Of a stretch of 54,870 bases of DNA, positions 21,173 to 31,682 are shown one piece after another; within the stretch, counting starts at the first letter, position 1; each line of letters opens with the position of its first letter. Source of the stretch: Oscillospiraceae bacterium (GTDB lineage: Bacteria > Bacillota > Clostridia > Oscillospirales > Acutalibacteraceae); contig CADAER010000007.1 of the NCBI GenBank assembly GCA_902787025.1, positions 1 through 54,870 on the forward strand. The letters run 5' to 3'. A program made the position numbers and the translations under genes. The notes below the pieces were generated by a model. The model saw only the letters and a program-made list of their open reading frames with translations, did not search any database and had not been told where the DNA came from.

Positions 21173-22590
21173 TGTGCTTCAACCTCTTCATCGGGCTTCT
21201 GAGCGTATTTTTTGCCGAAAAGAATTTTCTCTCTGTTCTGCGGGCAGTGCCTCTCAATAAGCGCGAACATAACAACAATCATAAGCTCGTAAGGCACAGG
21301 ACAGAATTCGCCGGGATTTACAAGCGACATCAGAAACATACCGATATATGAAATAAAAACGGCGAGCGAGAAGTATGTTATCTTGCTCCAGAAAATAATG
21401 TTGCGTCTGATGAACTGATATCCGAACGCGAGAATACCGAGCGAGCCGAAACTGCCGATAACCTGGAAAGGCGCCGAGTGATACCAGTTAGCCGCGAACT
21501 TCCTTGACGGGTAAATGTCGCGGTTGCCCATATAGCCGATTCCTCTGCCGAAAACAGGGCAGGCTCTGAAGTCCTCGACGGCTCTGCGTATAAAGCCCGT
21601 GCGGGGGTCCTTGTTAATCATATCGGAGTCAAAACGGCTTATTGTCTTTGAAATAAAAGTGATTATGTCGCCCGCGTAGATAATCACCGCGAAACCGCAT
21701 ACAGTCAGAATAAGTAAGGTTTTTATCCTGTTCTTCTTGTCGGCGTAGATTATATAAATGCAACAAAGCATAAACTCGACCGCGCCGAAAAGCAGACCGC
21801 CGCGCGAGCTCGTAAGCGCCAGGCAGGGCATTGTGATAAAAGCGGGAATAATGTAAAAATAGTTTTTCAGCGAAAGATAAAAAACGAACGGCATCGTCAG
21901 AATGATAAATGTCGAAACATTGTTTCTCCACTGAGGCTCGAGAATGGAACGCGAAGCGATTACATCCTTTATGTTGATTGCGTAGTGCATAATAACCATA
22001 AGGCAGGAAAACAGGCACACAATAAACATTATATATGAAAATGTCCTGTGAATAACAACCTTATCCGAACTTTCAAGATAAGAGTATGCGATAATGTAAA
22101 CAAGCGCCATGGCCGCGCCGAGACCGACAATATAATAAAGAGAGGTCAGCGAGAAATACTCCTTCGCGCTGATACTCCCGATTCCGCCGAGAGTTACCGC
22201 GACAGTGACTGCAAGAAGGCTCCAAATTGTCGAGCCGACCTTTACGGGCTTCGGGTAAAGAATAAAATGCGCGATTATCGTGAGCACCACGAACGGCGCG
22301 ACGGGAGCGAGCTTTATGTAAGTGTCAAACGAGTCAAAACACTTGATCATTATCGCGCTCGCCAGCAGGAAGGGCAGGGTGGTTGAAATAAGTTCGTCGC
22401 TTACAATAAGGTTGAATATTACAATCAGAACAAAAACAAGAATACCGTAATACTCCGTGCCCGTGACCGTGATAACACAGGCGAGAAGCAGCAGAGCGAA
22501 CATATACGGCTTTGAGAGTAACGCGTTTCGCAGAGCGTCAAGCCTCGCGAGACTCTTTTCGCTTTTCGCGATAAATCCGAACCTTTCCAT
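21169..22590 (-). CDS. O-antigen ligase/Wzy-family membrane protein
   Basis: A 473-residue integral membrane protein with about 12 hydrophobic segments. A large extracytoplasmic loop reads FGRGIGYMGNRDI, then NWYHSAPFQVIGSFGSLG, the pattern of the O-antigen ligase/polymerase (Wzy_C, PF04932) loop with its Arg and His residues. It probably polymerises or ligates a lipid-linked surface polysaccharide. The start ATG 22590 is set by AAGGAGGCG seven bases upstream, although the frame is open 26 codons further. It overlaps the DUF4886 gene by 4 bp. The last ~35 residues are charged and probably cytosolic. Confidence 0.78.
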   Translation of the reverse strand: MERFGFIAKSEKSLARLDALRNALLSKPYMFALLLLACVITVTGTEYYGILVFVLIVIFNLIVSDELISTTLPFLLASAIMIKCFDSFDTYIKLAPVAPFVVLTIIAHFILYPKPVKVGSTIWSLLAVTVAVTLGGIGSISAKEYFSLTSLYYIVGLGAAMALVYIIAYSYLESSDKVVIHRTFSYIMFIVCLFSCLMVIMHYAINIKDVIASRSILEPQWRNNVSTFIILTMPFVFYLSLKNYFYIIPAFITMPCLALTSSRGGLLFGAVEFMLCCIYIIYADKKNRIKTLLILTVCGFAVIIYAGDIITFISKTISRFDSDMINKDPRTGFIRRAVEDFRACPVFGRGIGYMGNRDIYPSRKFAANWYHSAPFQVIGSFGSLGILAFGYQFIRRNIIFWSKITYFSLAVFISYIGMFLMSLVNPGEFCPVPYELMIVVMFALIERHCPQNREKILFGKKYAQKPDEEVEAQ

Positions 22591-22626
22591 CGGGTCGCCT
22601 CCTTCCGTGAGATTTATATCTATAAA

Positions 22627-22655
22627 ATAATACAATAATACTGCTGTGTTTTCAA
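22627..22655 (-). promoter_or_regulatory. Promoter for the O-antigen-ligase/DUF4886 operon
   Basis: Minus-strand TTGAAA (22650-22655), 17 bases, TATTAT (22627-22632), about 37 bases before the start codon. Confidence 0.6.
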
Positions 22656-22702
22656 GTGCAGAAGGCAAATTATTACAAATATATGAATTTTAAAAAAAGG
22701 TC

Positions 22703-22730
22703 TTGATTTTTTGAAAAAATGTATTACAAT
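22703..22730 (+). promoter_or_regulatory. Promoter for groESL
   Basis: TTGATT (22703-22708), 16 bases, TACAAT (22725-22730). The CIRCE operator begins five bases downstream and covers the transcription start, the classical HrcA arrangement. Confidence 0.7.
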
Positions 22731-22735
22731 ATGAT

Positions 22736-22762
22736 TTAGCACTTGAAGGCATCGAGTGCTAA
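22736..22762 (+). promoter_or_regulatory. CIRCE element (HrcA operator)
   Basis: TTAGCACTT, nine bases, GAGTGCTAA: one mismatch from the consensus TTAGCACTC-N9-GAGTGCTAA. It implies heat-shock control of groESL by an HrcA repressor encoded outside the window. Confidence 0.95.
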
Positions 22763-22777
22763 AAACAAGATTTTCAC

Positions 22778-22797
22778 TGCCGTCAGACCTGACGGCA
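22778..22797 (+). promoter_or_regulatory. Hairpin in the groES leader
   Basis: TGCCGTCA and TGACGGCA form a perfect 8-bp stem (22778-22785 and 22790-22797) with a GACC loop, 33 bases before groES and with no U-tract. It could stabilise the message or act as a thermosensitive structure; it does not cover the ribosome binding site. Confidence 0.45.
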
Positions 22798-22830
22798 ATG
22801 GATACATATCATTTTTTGGAGGTAATTATT

Positions 22831-23115
22831 ATGACCATCAGACCGCTTGCAGACAGAGTTGTAGTTAAGGCTGTCGAGGTTGAAGAAACAACAAGCAGCG
22901 GAATCATCCTTTCCGCATCGGCGCAGGAAAAACCGCAGGTAGCCGAAGTAGTGGCAGTAGGCCCCGGCGGAATGATTGACGGCAACGAAGTCAAAATGTA
23001 TGTCAAAGTCGGCGACAAAGTTATAACCGGCAAATATTCAGGCACGGAAGTCAAGCTCAACAAAGAGGAATACACAATAGTCCGTCAGAGCGACATCCTT
23101 GCGGTTGTAGAATAA
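22831..23115 (+). CDS. groES: Co-chaperonin GroES
   Basis: Ten-kDa lid of the GroEL chamber, 94 residues. N-terminus TIRPLADRVVVKAVEVEE, mobile-loop region ETTSSGIILSASAQEKP and the C-terminal YTIVRQSDILAVVE all match. ATG 22831 has TTTGGAGG about eight bases upstream; the frame extends upstream only into the CIRCE leader. groEL follows after 18 bp. Confidence 0.97.
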   Translation: MTIRPLADRVVVKAVEVEETTSSGIILSASAQEKPQVAEVVAVGPGGMIDGNEVKMYVKVGDKVITGKYSGTEVKLNKEEYTIVRQSDILAVVE

Positions 23116-24777
<1,662 letters not shown>

Positions 24778-24792
24778 TCACAAATAAAAATC

Positions 24793-24822
24793 AAAGCCAC
24801 CTCTGCGGAGGTGGCTTTTTCT
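24793..24822. terminator. Terminator between groEL and the convergent phosphoesterase gene
   Basis: An 11-bp stem AAAGCCACCTC / GAGGTGGCTTT with a TGCG loop. T-rich tracts follow on both strands, so it can serve both genes. Confidence 0.93.
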
Positions 24823-24838
24823 TATGCGAATTTGTTTG

Positions 24839-27091
24839 TCAATTAATTGTAGCCTTACCCGCAAACGACGCCGCCGATACAGACGAGCCCGCGGGAGTCA
24901 TCTGAGCGAAACTTTCGTCTGCCGATGATGTCGAACCGCAGAAGCCTATTGAGCCGTCGCTGAGAACGCAGGCATCCAGAATCTTGTCGGCATCACTGCC
25001 GCCGAAAGCGAGCATATTCTGCACGGAGCCGAGAGAACTCATTGTGCAGATGAAAGTGTCATAATCGCCCGCGCCCGGCATAGTCGCGAAATCGCGGTTT
25101 GTGGAGTTGGTATATCCCACAAGAACATAACCGTTTGAGACGGGAACAATATCCGTGACGAAATCGGCATAGAAGCCGACAAGAACGGAAAGCCATCTGA
25201 CCGAGCCGTCGTTGCCGAGAGCGACAACCGCGCCGTCCGCGGTGCCGGGATTGCCGCCGTTGTAAACGGAACTGAATGTTCCGAGACAGCCGAGATTGTT
25301 TTCTTCGGTGGGAGCAGCGGCTGAGTAGTAACCCGCGACCACGCACCCGCCGTTATTGTCCGCTGTAACAGAAGTCATTTTTGTAGCGGACGACGAGCAG
25401 AGAGTCTGCTTCCACTGTTCGCTTCCGTTTGCGGAGTATTTTACAATAAGAGTCTTCATACCGCCGATATCATTGTTCGGAATTGAGGCGAAATCCAGGT
25501 CGGCTTTGTTTAATATGGTTGAGGTGAAAATATCACCGTTGTCCGCTGCCGCCACACCCTCAACACAGGCGTATTTTGAACTCGTCATCTGTTTCTTCCA
25601 CAAAATCTCCGAACAGTCGCCGTCCTTGAATTTTATAAGAACGGCGGAGGACTGACCTCCCTCGTTGATTTTCGGAATGTCTGAAAAATCACCGTCGGTT
25701 GATTTTGAAATACCGCCGACAACCACTCCTCCGTCGGGGCAGGAGGCGACGCTGTAAAGCAAGTCTCCGCCTGTTCCGCCGAAAACCTTTTCCGAAAGCT
25801 TTTCGCCGTCCGCGCTGTATCTTACAATAAGACAGTCGCCCGAGCCTTTTCCTTCCGTCTGACCGAATGTATAGCCCGCGGCGATAATTGAGCCGTCGCC
25901 GAGCACGGCAACATCGCTGAACGCCACTGAATCGTCGTCCGAAACGCTGTCACTCCACACAACCAATCCGTCAGCGCCGTATCTGACAATATCCGCTTCC
26001 GATGAAGAGTCGTTGACCGAAGAGCCCGCGACGACCATACCGCCGTCCGCGGTTGCCGCCATCGATGAAAGAGCGGAATTGCTGTTTTTAAAGCCTTTGA
26101 GCCAGTCGGAACTGAGTGTCTGACCTCCGTCCAAAGGAATCGAAAAATCAAAATCCTTTACCCATTTACCCTTCGCGAAATCTCTTGCCCTGAAAAGAAT
26201 TTCGCTTTCATAAACCTCAACAATGTAGCCTATGCCGGGTCCCGCGTAATCGCAGTCCTTGTTCTTGATGCAAAGCGAGGGCAGGTTTACCATGTTGAGC
26301 CCGTCAAGCTTTTCGTAGGTGTATCTGCCGAAGCCTGTATGCAGATGCCCGGTGATGAAAACAACATTGTCATAAGCAGTCAGAATCTCCTTGAGAGCGT
26401 CGCTCTGCTCTCCTATGCTGCCCGCCGAGTCAATGGGGCTGCCCCAGGTGTCGGGCAGACCGTGTGTATCTTTCAGCGGCTGGTGCGCAATAACAAAAAC
26501 GGGTTCACCGTCCGCCTCGTCAAGTTCGCTTTTCAGCCAGCTGAGCTGTTCGTCGCTTAAATAAGATTCCTCAAATTCCGTTCTGTCTGAACCCAGAACG
26601 ATGAATTTATAACCGTTTACCGTTTCCGAAAAATGGAAGCAGTCCATACTGTCCTCGCCGTTGAGAGCGTTCGCAAACGCGAAAAATCTCTCCGATGCCT
26701 GTTCGTAAGACCTCAACCTGATGTCGTGGTTGCCCTCTGCGAGAATATAGCGCGTGTCAATGCCCGAAAGCCCGTCGTAAACCAGCTGGAATTCTTCCTC
26801 CATACCGTTTTCGACAATATCGCCCGCCACAAGAACCGCGTCAAGCGGAAATTCTGCATTGTGAAGGTCTTCCATAGCCTCGCAGAAAACGGGATATCTT
26901 GAAAGAAGATAATTCGAAACCTGAGGGTCGGCAAGGGCCGCGAACACAAGTTTTACCTCGTTTTCGTTCACGGGCTTAATCGGCTCCTCAGTCGAAGGCG
27001 GAATTATCGGCGCGAAAAGCGAAATGTAAGCCGAAAGAATAAAAGATAAAATCTTGAAAATTATTTTTGAGAACACATTGTCAAGCAGCAT
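24839..27091 (-). CDS. Secreted metallophosphoesterase with repeat-rich C-terminal half
   Basis: A 750-residue protein from ATG 27091, preceded by GAAAGGAAG. The first ~30 residues are hydrophobic (FKILSFILSAYISLFAP), a signal peptide or anchor. A calcineurin-like phosphoesterase domain follows (about 45-310) with all metal-binding motifs: ADPQV, VAGDIVENG, EGNHDI, VIAHQPL and TGHLHTG. Residues from about 335 to the end hold several repeats of the kind 'DGG.VVAG ... D..IVKYSANG...W', in the style of a beta-propeller; I count roughly six. The substrate is unknown; related proteins act on phosphate esters outside the cell. It stands alone between terminators, divergent from the dipeptidase gene. 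Confidence 0.8.
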   Translation of the reverse strand: MLLDNVFSKIIFKILSFILSAYISLFAPIIPPSTEEPIKPVNENEVKLVFAALADPQVSNYLLSRYPVFCEAMEDLHNAEFPLDAVLVAGDIVENGMEEEFQLVYDGLSGIDTRYILAEGNHDIRLRSYEQASERFFAFANALNGEDSMDCFHFSETVNGYKFIVLGSDRTEFEESYLSDEQLSWLKSELDEADGEPVFVIAHQPLKDTHGLPDTWGSPIDSAGSIGEQSDALKEILTAYDNVVFITGHLHTGFGRYTYEKLDGLNMVNLPSLCIKNKDCDYAGPGIGYIVEVYESEILFRARDFAKGKWVKDFDFSIPLDGGQTLSSDWLKGFKNSNSALSSMAATADGGMVVAGSSVNDSSSEADIVRYGADGLVVWSDSVSDDDSVAFSDVAVLGDGSIIAAGYTFGQTEGKGSGDCLIVRYSADGEKLSEKVFGGTGGDLLYSVASCPDGGVVVGGISKSTDGDFSDIPKINEGGQSSAVLIKFKDGDCSEILWKKQMTSSKYACVEGVAAADNGDIFTSTILNKADLDFASIPNNDIGGMKTLIVKYSANGSEQWKQTLCSSSATKMTSVTADNNGGCVVAGYYSAAAPTEENNLGCLGTFSSVYNGGNPGTADGAVVALGNDGSVRWLSVLVGFYADFVTDIVPVSNGYVLVGYTNSTNRDFATMPGAGDYDTFICTMSSLGSVQNMLAFGGSDADKILDACVLSDGSIGFCGSTSSADESFAQMTPAGSSVSAASFAGKATIN

Positions 27092-27133
27092 TTTTCTCTT
27101 CCTTTCAGAACAAAAAACAATCTTGTTATTCAA

Positions 27134-27162
27134 AATATATCATTATTTGAAAACACTGTCAA
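27134..27162 (-). promoter_or_regulatory. Promoter for the metallophosphoesterase gene
   Basis: Minus-strand TTGACA (27157-27162), 17 bases, TATATT (27134-27139), about 43 bases before the start. Confidence 0.75.
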
Positions 27163-27174
27163 ATTACATTTTTC

Positions 27175-27203
27175 TTGTAAAAAAATATAAAATAGTGTAA
27201 AAT
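27175..27203 (+). promoter_or_regulatory. Promoter for the PepD-like gene
   Basis: TTGTAA (27175-27180), 17 bases, TAAAAT (27198-27203). It is back to back with the phosphoesterase promoter in one divergent spacer. The predicted start leaves a leader of only about 20 bases. Confidence 0.55.
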
Positions 27204-27232
27204 ATAATGAAATGCTTTTGGAGGTTAATGCC

Positions 27233-29497
27233 TTGAAAAACGTAATTTCCGACCTTGAGCCGAAAGGCGTAATGAAATATTTCGAACAGCTTTCCGCCGT
27301 GCCGAGAGGCTCGGGCAGAACGCAGGCGGCAACTCAGTTCTGCGTTGATTTCGCGAAAGCGCACTCCCTTGAATATTATACCGACAAAACGGGCAATGTC
27401 GTCATTTACAAAAAAGCTTCGTCCGGCTGTGAAAACAGCGAGCCCGTCATTATTCAGGGGCATCTCGATATGGTCTGTGAAAAGGCGCCCGGCGTCGATT
27501 TCGACTTTGAAACCGAAGGTCTTAAACTCGCCGTTGACGGCGATTTCATAAACGCTTCGGGCACGACCCTCGGCGGCGATGACGGAATTGCCGTCGCAAT
27601 GGCTCTCGCCGTGCTTGAAAGCGATTCAATAAAACATCCTCCGATAGAAGCCGTCTTCACCGTCGACGAGGAAACGGGAATGACAGGCGCGACTGAGATT
27701 GACACCTCTGTTCTCAAGGGCAGAAGAATGCTCAACATCGACTCCGAAGAGGAGGGGACTCTGCTTGTAAGTTGCGCGGGCGGAGTGAGAGCGGATGTTA
27801 TGTTCAAGGCAAACACCATCCCTGCGCAGGGAACCGCCTATTCCGTCAGAATATCGGGCCTTCACGGCGGTCATTCGGGCACGGATATAAACAAGGGCTA
27901 TCTCTCCGCGAACAAGCTTATGGGCGAAGCGCTTTCCGCCCTTTTTGAAAAGAATAATATCCGTCTGTGCTGCATAAACGGCGGCACGGTGGATAACGCC
28001 ATAACACGCGAATGTATTGCGGTTGTCAAAACCCGTGACACCGACGCGTTTGAGTATGAAACCGAAAAAATAATAAAGGAATTCAGCCGGAAATACAGCA
28101 GCGCCGAACCGGGTCTGCTCCTGACTTATTTACCCTGCGATCTGCCCGACGAATCCTTCGACACAGACTCAACAAAGTCCGTTATCCGCCTCCTCAATGA
28201 ACTGCCGCAGGGCGTTGTTTCAATGAGCAAAAACATTGAGGGAATGGTTGAAACATCGCTGAATATGGGCGTGGTTAAAACAGAGGAACACGCCGTAACC
28301 TTTGTTATGGCTCTGCGAAGCGGAATCGACTCGGAAAAAGAAGAACTGCTTGAATCCGTGAAAAGAACCGCGGCGGCTCACGGCGCGTCTGTAAGAACGC
28401 ACAGCGATTATCCCGCCTGGGAGTTTGTCGAAAACTCGCCTTTGCAGAAAGTAATGACGGATGTCTATTACAGGCAGACGGGCAAAGAAATGAATGTTAC
28501 GGCAATCCACGCGGGGTTGGAGTGCGGAATTTTCTGCGGCAAGATAAAAGGGCTTGACTGCGTGTCGTTCGGCCCCGATATTTTTGATATTCACACCCCC
28601 GATGAGCGCCTTTCAATTTCATCTGTTCAGAGAGTATGGAATTATCTGCTCGCGGTCCTCGAAGAGCTCAGCGGCAAACCGTCCCCGGCTGCGAAGGCAA
28701 AAAAGAAAAAACGCACGGAAAGAAAAGCTCATACGGCACAGAACAACAAGACGGGAGCAAAGTTCACTTCGTTTGAAAAAACCGGCATAATTCTTTTCTT
28801 TACCGGATTGCTTCTGATGACATTCCTTATCCTCATTTCAAAAGGAACAATCAAAAAGCCGGTTTCGAGATATCACTATAAAAATGCCGTCGCGTTTATT
28901 GAAATCGGAAATTATGAAGCGGCATACAAAGAACTGGACTGCTACACAACCGAGGAACTGGAAATAATCGACGACGCCTACGCCCTTTATAAAATCTGCC
29001 TTTCGCACAGAGAATATGAGAAGGGCGATCTTGAAGAAGCGCTTGATGATTACAAAAGCGGCGACAGACTCCTCCGTTTCCAGAGTCCCGAGGCATTAAG
29101 CGAAATAAAGGAATACGGCAGTAAGGTCGAGGAGGAATACAAATCTTCTTCAAGGCGCGAATATTCCGAACGGCAGTCCCGCCTGGAAAAAGACAGAGAG
29201 TGGGAATCGAGCAAAAAAGCGCGCGAAAGCTCCGAAGCCGCGGAGCGTTCCGAAAGGGAAAAAACAACCGAAACAACCAAGGAGCGTTACACAGCTCCTC
29301 TTGTTATTTACGATACAACAAGAAAAAGATACTATTACGAAGAAACAACCACAACAAAAAAATACAACTCGTATGATTACGATTATGATGACTTCGATGT
29401 CGACGGATTCAGCGACGCCGAAGATTTCTACGACTGGTATTACGACGATTTCTACGATTTTGAAGAAGCCGAAGAGTATTTCAACGACTATTATTGA
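27233..29497 (+). CDS. PepD-like aminoacyl-histidine dipeptidase with membrane-TPR-like C-terminal extension
   Basis: Residues 1-482 form a complete M20C X-His dipeptidase: metal ligands in IIQGHLDMV, TLGGDDGIAVA and VDEETGMTG, and the dimer-domain GLHGGHSGTD. The normal family protein ends here (about 485 residues). This one continues in frame for about 270 residues: a KKKKR linker, one membrane helix (TGIILFFTGLLLMTFLILI, about 517-538), a TPR-like segment (NYEAAYKEL ... EKGDLEEALDDYKSGD), a charged probably coiled-coil region with many SER/EKT residues and a tail of Y, D and E. The start is TTG 27233: TTTTGGAGG ends eight bases upstream, and lies inside the longer reading from ATG 27212. 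The extension would place a dipeptidase on the cytoplasmic face of the membrane with its TPR-like part outside; topology is inferred. Confidence 0.82.
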   Translation: MKNVISDLEPKGVMKYFEQLSAVPRGSGRTQAATQFCVDFAKAHSLEYYTDKTGNVVIYKKASSGCENSEPVIIQGHLDMVCEKAPGVDFDFETEGLKLAVDGDFINASGTTLGGDDGIAVAMALAVLESDSIKHPPIEAVFTVDEETGMTGATEIDTSVLKGRRMLNIDSEEEGTLLVSCAGGVRADVMFKANTIPAQGTAYSVRISGLHGGHSGTDINKGYLSANKLMGEALSALFEKNNIRLCCINGGTVDNAITRECIAVVKTRDTDAFEYETEKIIKEFSRKYSSAEPGLLLTYLPCDLPDESFDTDSTKSVIRLLNELPQGVVSMSKNIEGMVETSLNMGVVKTEEHAVTFVMALRSGIDSEKEELLESVKRTAAAHGASVRTHSDYPAWEFVENSPLQKVMTDVYYRQTGKEMNVTAIHAGLECGIFCGKIKGLDCVSFGPDIFDIHTPDERLSISSVQRVWNYLLAVLEELSGKPSPAAKAKKKKRTERKAHTAQNNKTGAKFTSFEKTGIILFFTGLLLMTFLILISKGTIKKPVSRYHYKNAVAFIEIGNYEAAYKELDCYTTEELEIIDDAYALYKICLSHREYEKGDLEEALDDYKSGDRLLRFQSPEALSEIKEYGSKVEEEYKSSSRREYSERQSRLEKDREWESSKKARESSEAAERSEREKTTETTKERYTAPLVIYDTTRKRYYYEETTTTKKYNSYDYDYDDFDVDGFSDAEDFYDWYYDDFYDFEEAEEYFNDYY

Positions 29498-29514
29498 TAT
29501 GTTTACCATTAATC

Positions 29515-29543
29515 TTGAAAACATAATAAAACAGTAGTATAAT
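29515..29543 (+). promoter_or_regulatory. Promoter for the GH5 gene and the following run
   Basis: TTGAAA (29515-29520), 17 bases, TATAAT (29538-29543); leader about 22 bases. Confidence 0.8.
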
Positions 29544-29571
29544 ATAAAGGTTAAAAGAAAGGCGGGTTAAT

Positions 29572-30828
29572 ATGAAAACTGCAAAAAGATTATTATCGGT
29601 TTTTATCGCTTTCATTATGGTTCTCTCAGTCTGCCCCGTGATATACGCGGGCGATGCGCAACCGAAGGAATCCGCCGCTTTTACCGATGATGATTTTCTC
29701 ACCGCGAAGGGCAGAGACATCGTCAACAAAAAGGGCGAAAAGGTCGTTCTCAAAGGTGTCAATCTCGGCGCCTGGCTTATCTGGGAGGACTGGATAAACA
29801 ATTACGAAGAGGTCTCCGACTGCTTCGAAGCATACGAAACGCTTGTTGAGCGCTTCGGCGAAGAGAAGGCATACGCCCTTATTCATAAATATGAAGACAA
29901 TTTCATCACCGAATACGACCTCGATAACATAAAATCACTCGGCTTCAACTGTGTGCGCGTGCCGTTCTGGTTCCGCAATTTCTATTATGATGACGGCGGA
30001 AGAAAAATTCTGGACGAAAACGGCGAGTGGGATTTCTCCCGCCTTGACTGGATTGTTGACGAGTGTTCCGAACGCGGCATATATGTCGTTCTCGATATGC
30101 ACGGAGCGGTCGGCTATCAGAGCGACGCTCCCCACAGCGGAAAAACAAAATCGGTCGGTCTTTATGACAAAACCGAACAGGGCGAACAATACCGCAAATG
30201 GACAAACGAGCTCTGGACCGCGATCGCAACAAGGTTTAAAGGCAACCCGGCGGTAGCGATGTATGACCTTCTCAACGAGCCTATGTGCGATTGCGACTGC
30301 ACCGAAATCCGCAGAAGAATAAACAACGAATACATTTACGACATTCTTTATAAAACCGTTCGCGCGGTTGATGAGGACCACCTCATCACGGTTGAATGCA
30401 TCTGGACCCCGCTGGCAGTTCCCCACGCCTTCACAAAGGGTTGGAAGAATATGGTCTATCAGGTGCATTTCTATCAGAATTCCGACTTTATCTTCAACCT
30501 TTTCGTTTATCTCACAAGAATATATTTCGCCGATGTGCCTATGCTTATGGGCGAGTTTTATCCGCTCGGCACAACCACCTGGGCGAACTGTCTGAAAACC
30601 CTCAACAACTGCAATTTCAGCTGGCTTCTCTGGACCTACAAGGCAACAGGACATCTTATGTGGGAGAGCGACTGGTGCATTGAAGGCAGTAAAGACGGCT
30701 TTGAAAGAGCAAAACTCAAAACCGACAGTTATGAGGAAATCGCCCGCAAATGGGGCGAAGACATAAGAACCGAAAACGGATTTCAGGATTCGGGACATTA
30801 TTCAAGAGATGTAAAAGATTTCATCTGA
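29572..30828 (+). CDS. Secreted GH5 family glycoside hydrolase
   Basis: A 418-residue enzyme with a classical signal peptide (MKTAKRLLSVFIAFIMVLSV, cleavage probably after the Ala of IYA near residue 26). The GH5 fold is shown by GVNLGAWLIWEDW, NCVRVPFWFR, the acid/base glutamate in YDLLNEP (about residue 238), VHFYQ with the conserved His-Tyr and the nucleophile glutamate in LMGEFYP (about 327), then LLWTYK. The opening 'LKGVNLGAWLIWE' resembles exo-beta-1,3-glucanase and cellulase-like subfamilies, so a beta-glucan is the likely substrate, but the exact linkage cannot be told. No carbohydrate-binding module or dockerin is attached. It is first in a long co-directional run; pdxK-like follows after 11 bp. 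Confidence 0.85.
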   Translation: MKTAKRLLSVFIAFIMVLSVCPVIYAGDAQPKESAAFTDDDFLTAKGRDIVNKKGEKVVLKGVNLGAWLIWEDWINNYEEVSDCFEAYETLVERFGEEKAYALIHKYEDNFITEYDLDNIKSLGFNCVRVPFWFRNFYYDDGGRKILDENGEWDFSRLDWIVDECSERGIYVVLDMHGAVGYQSDAPHSGKTKSVGLYDKTEQGEQYRKWTNELWTAIATRFKGNPAVAMYDLLNEPMCDCDCTEIRRRINNEYIYDILYKTVRAVDEDHLITVECIWTPLAVPHAFTKGWKNMVYQVHFYQNSDFIFNLFVYLTRIYFADVPMLMGEFYPLGTTTWANCLKTLNNCNFSWLLWTYKATGHLMWESDWCIEGSKDGFERAKLKTDSYEEIARKWGEDIRTENGFQDSGHYSRDVKDFI

Positions 30829-30839
30829 ACGGAGCGCTT

Positions 30840-31670
30840 ATGCAGAACCACAACCATCAAAAGAAAATAGCGCTGATAAACGACTACACGGGCTTCGGAC
30901 GCTGTTCCGTCTCCGTGCAGCTGCCGCTTATCTCCGCGCTTAAAGTTCAGTGCTGTCCGCTTCCCACTTCCGTTCTCTCAAACCATACGGGCTTTGACTC
31001 CTTCCAGTTCACCGATTTCACCCCCTATATGCAGGGCTATATTGACGAGTGGCAGAAACTCGGTCTTGAGTTTTCGGGCATCTGCACGGGCTTTCTCGGT
31101 TCCGCGGCGCAGATAGCGATTGTGCGGGAGTTTATCGAACGCTTCGGCGGCAAAAACACAATAACGGTAATTGATCCCGTTATGGGCGATTACGGCAAAA
31201 CCTATTCCACATATACCCCCGAAATGTGCGAGAAAATGAAGGAACTCACCGCTTTCGCGAACATTCTCACGCCCAATCTTACCGAAGCGTGCATTCTTCT
31301 TGACGAGCCATACAATGAAAAAATCAAGGCTGAAAAGGTTGAGAAATACGCCGTCGCCCTCTCGGAGCAGGGCCCCGAAAAGGTAGTCATTACTGGAATA
31401 CGGCAGGGCAGTTACATAGCGAATTTCTGCTATGAAAAAGGCGGAGCGGTCCATATTATCAGAACACATAAAATCGGCACCTCGCGCTCGGGCACGGGCG
31501 ATGTCTTCTCGGCGATAGTCGCCGCCGACGCGGTAAACGGAGTTGAGTTTTCCGTCTCCGTGCGCAAGGCGTCGTCATTTATTAGCCGGTGCATTAAAAA
31601 ATCAATCGAACTTGACATTCCTCTCACAGACGGCGTCTGCTTTGAGGAGGTTCTCCATTCGCTCAGATAA
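30840..31670 (+). CDS. Pyridoxal/pyridoxamine kinase
   Basis: A 276-residue PfkB/ribokinase-fold kinase of the PdxY/PdxK type, making pyridoxal 5'-phosphate by salvage. Motifs: INDYTGFGRCSVSVQLP at the N-terminus, VIDPVMGDYGKTY near residue 110, TPNLTEACILL, and the catalytic GTSRSGTGDVFSAIV near residue 222 with the GTGD anion hole. ATG 30840 has GGAG eight bases upstream; the longer reading from 30750 lies inside the GH5 gene. The gene is 11 bp after GH5 and 12 bp before the radical SAM gene. Confidence 0.88.
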   Translation: MQNHNHQKKIALINDYTGFGRCSVSVQLPLISALKVQCCPLPTSVLSNHTGFDSFQFTDFTPYMQGYIDEWQKLGLEFSGICTGFLGSAAQIAIVREFIERFGGKNTITVIDPVMGDYGKTYSTYTPEMCEKMKELTAFANILTPNLTEACILLDEPYNEKIKAEKVEKYAVALSEQGPEKVVITGIRQGSYIANFCYEKGGAVHIIRTHKIGTSRSGTGDVFSAIVAADAVNGVEFSVSVRKASSFISRCIKKSIELDIPLTDGVCFEEVLHSLR

Positions 31671-31682
31671 GGAAGTGCTTAA

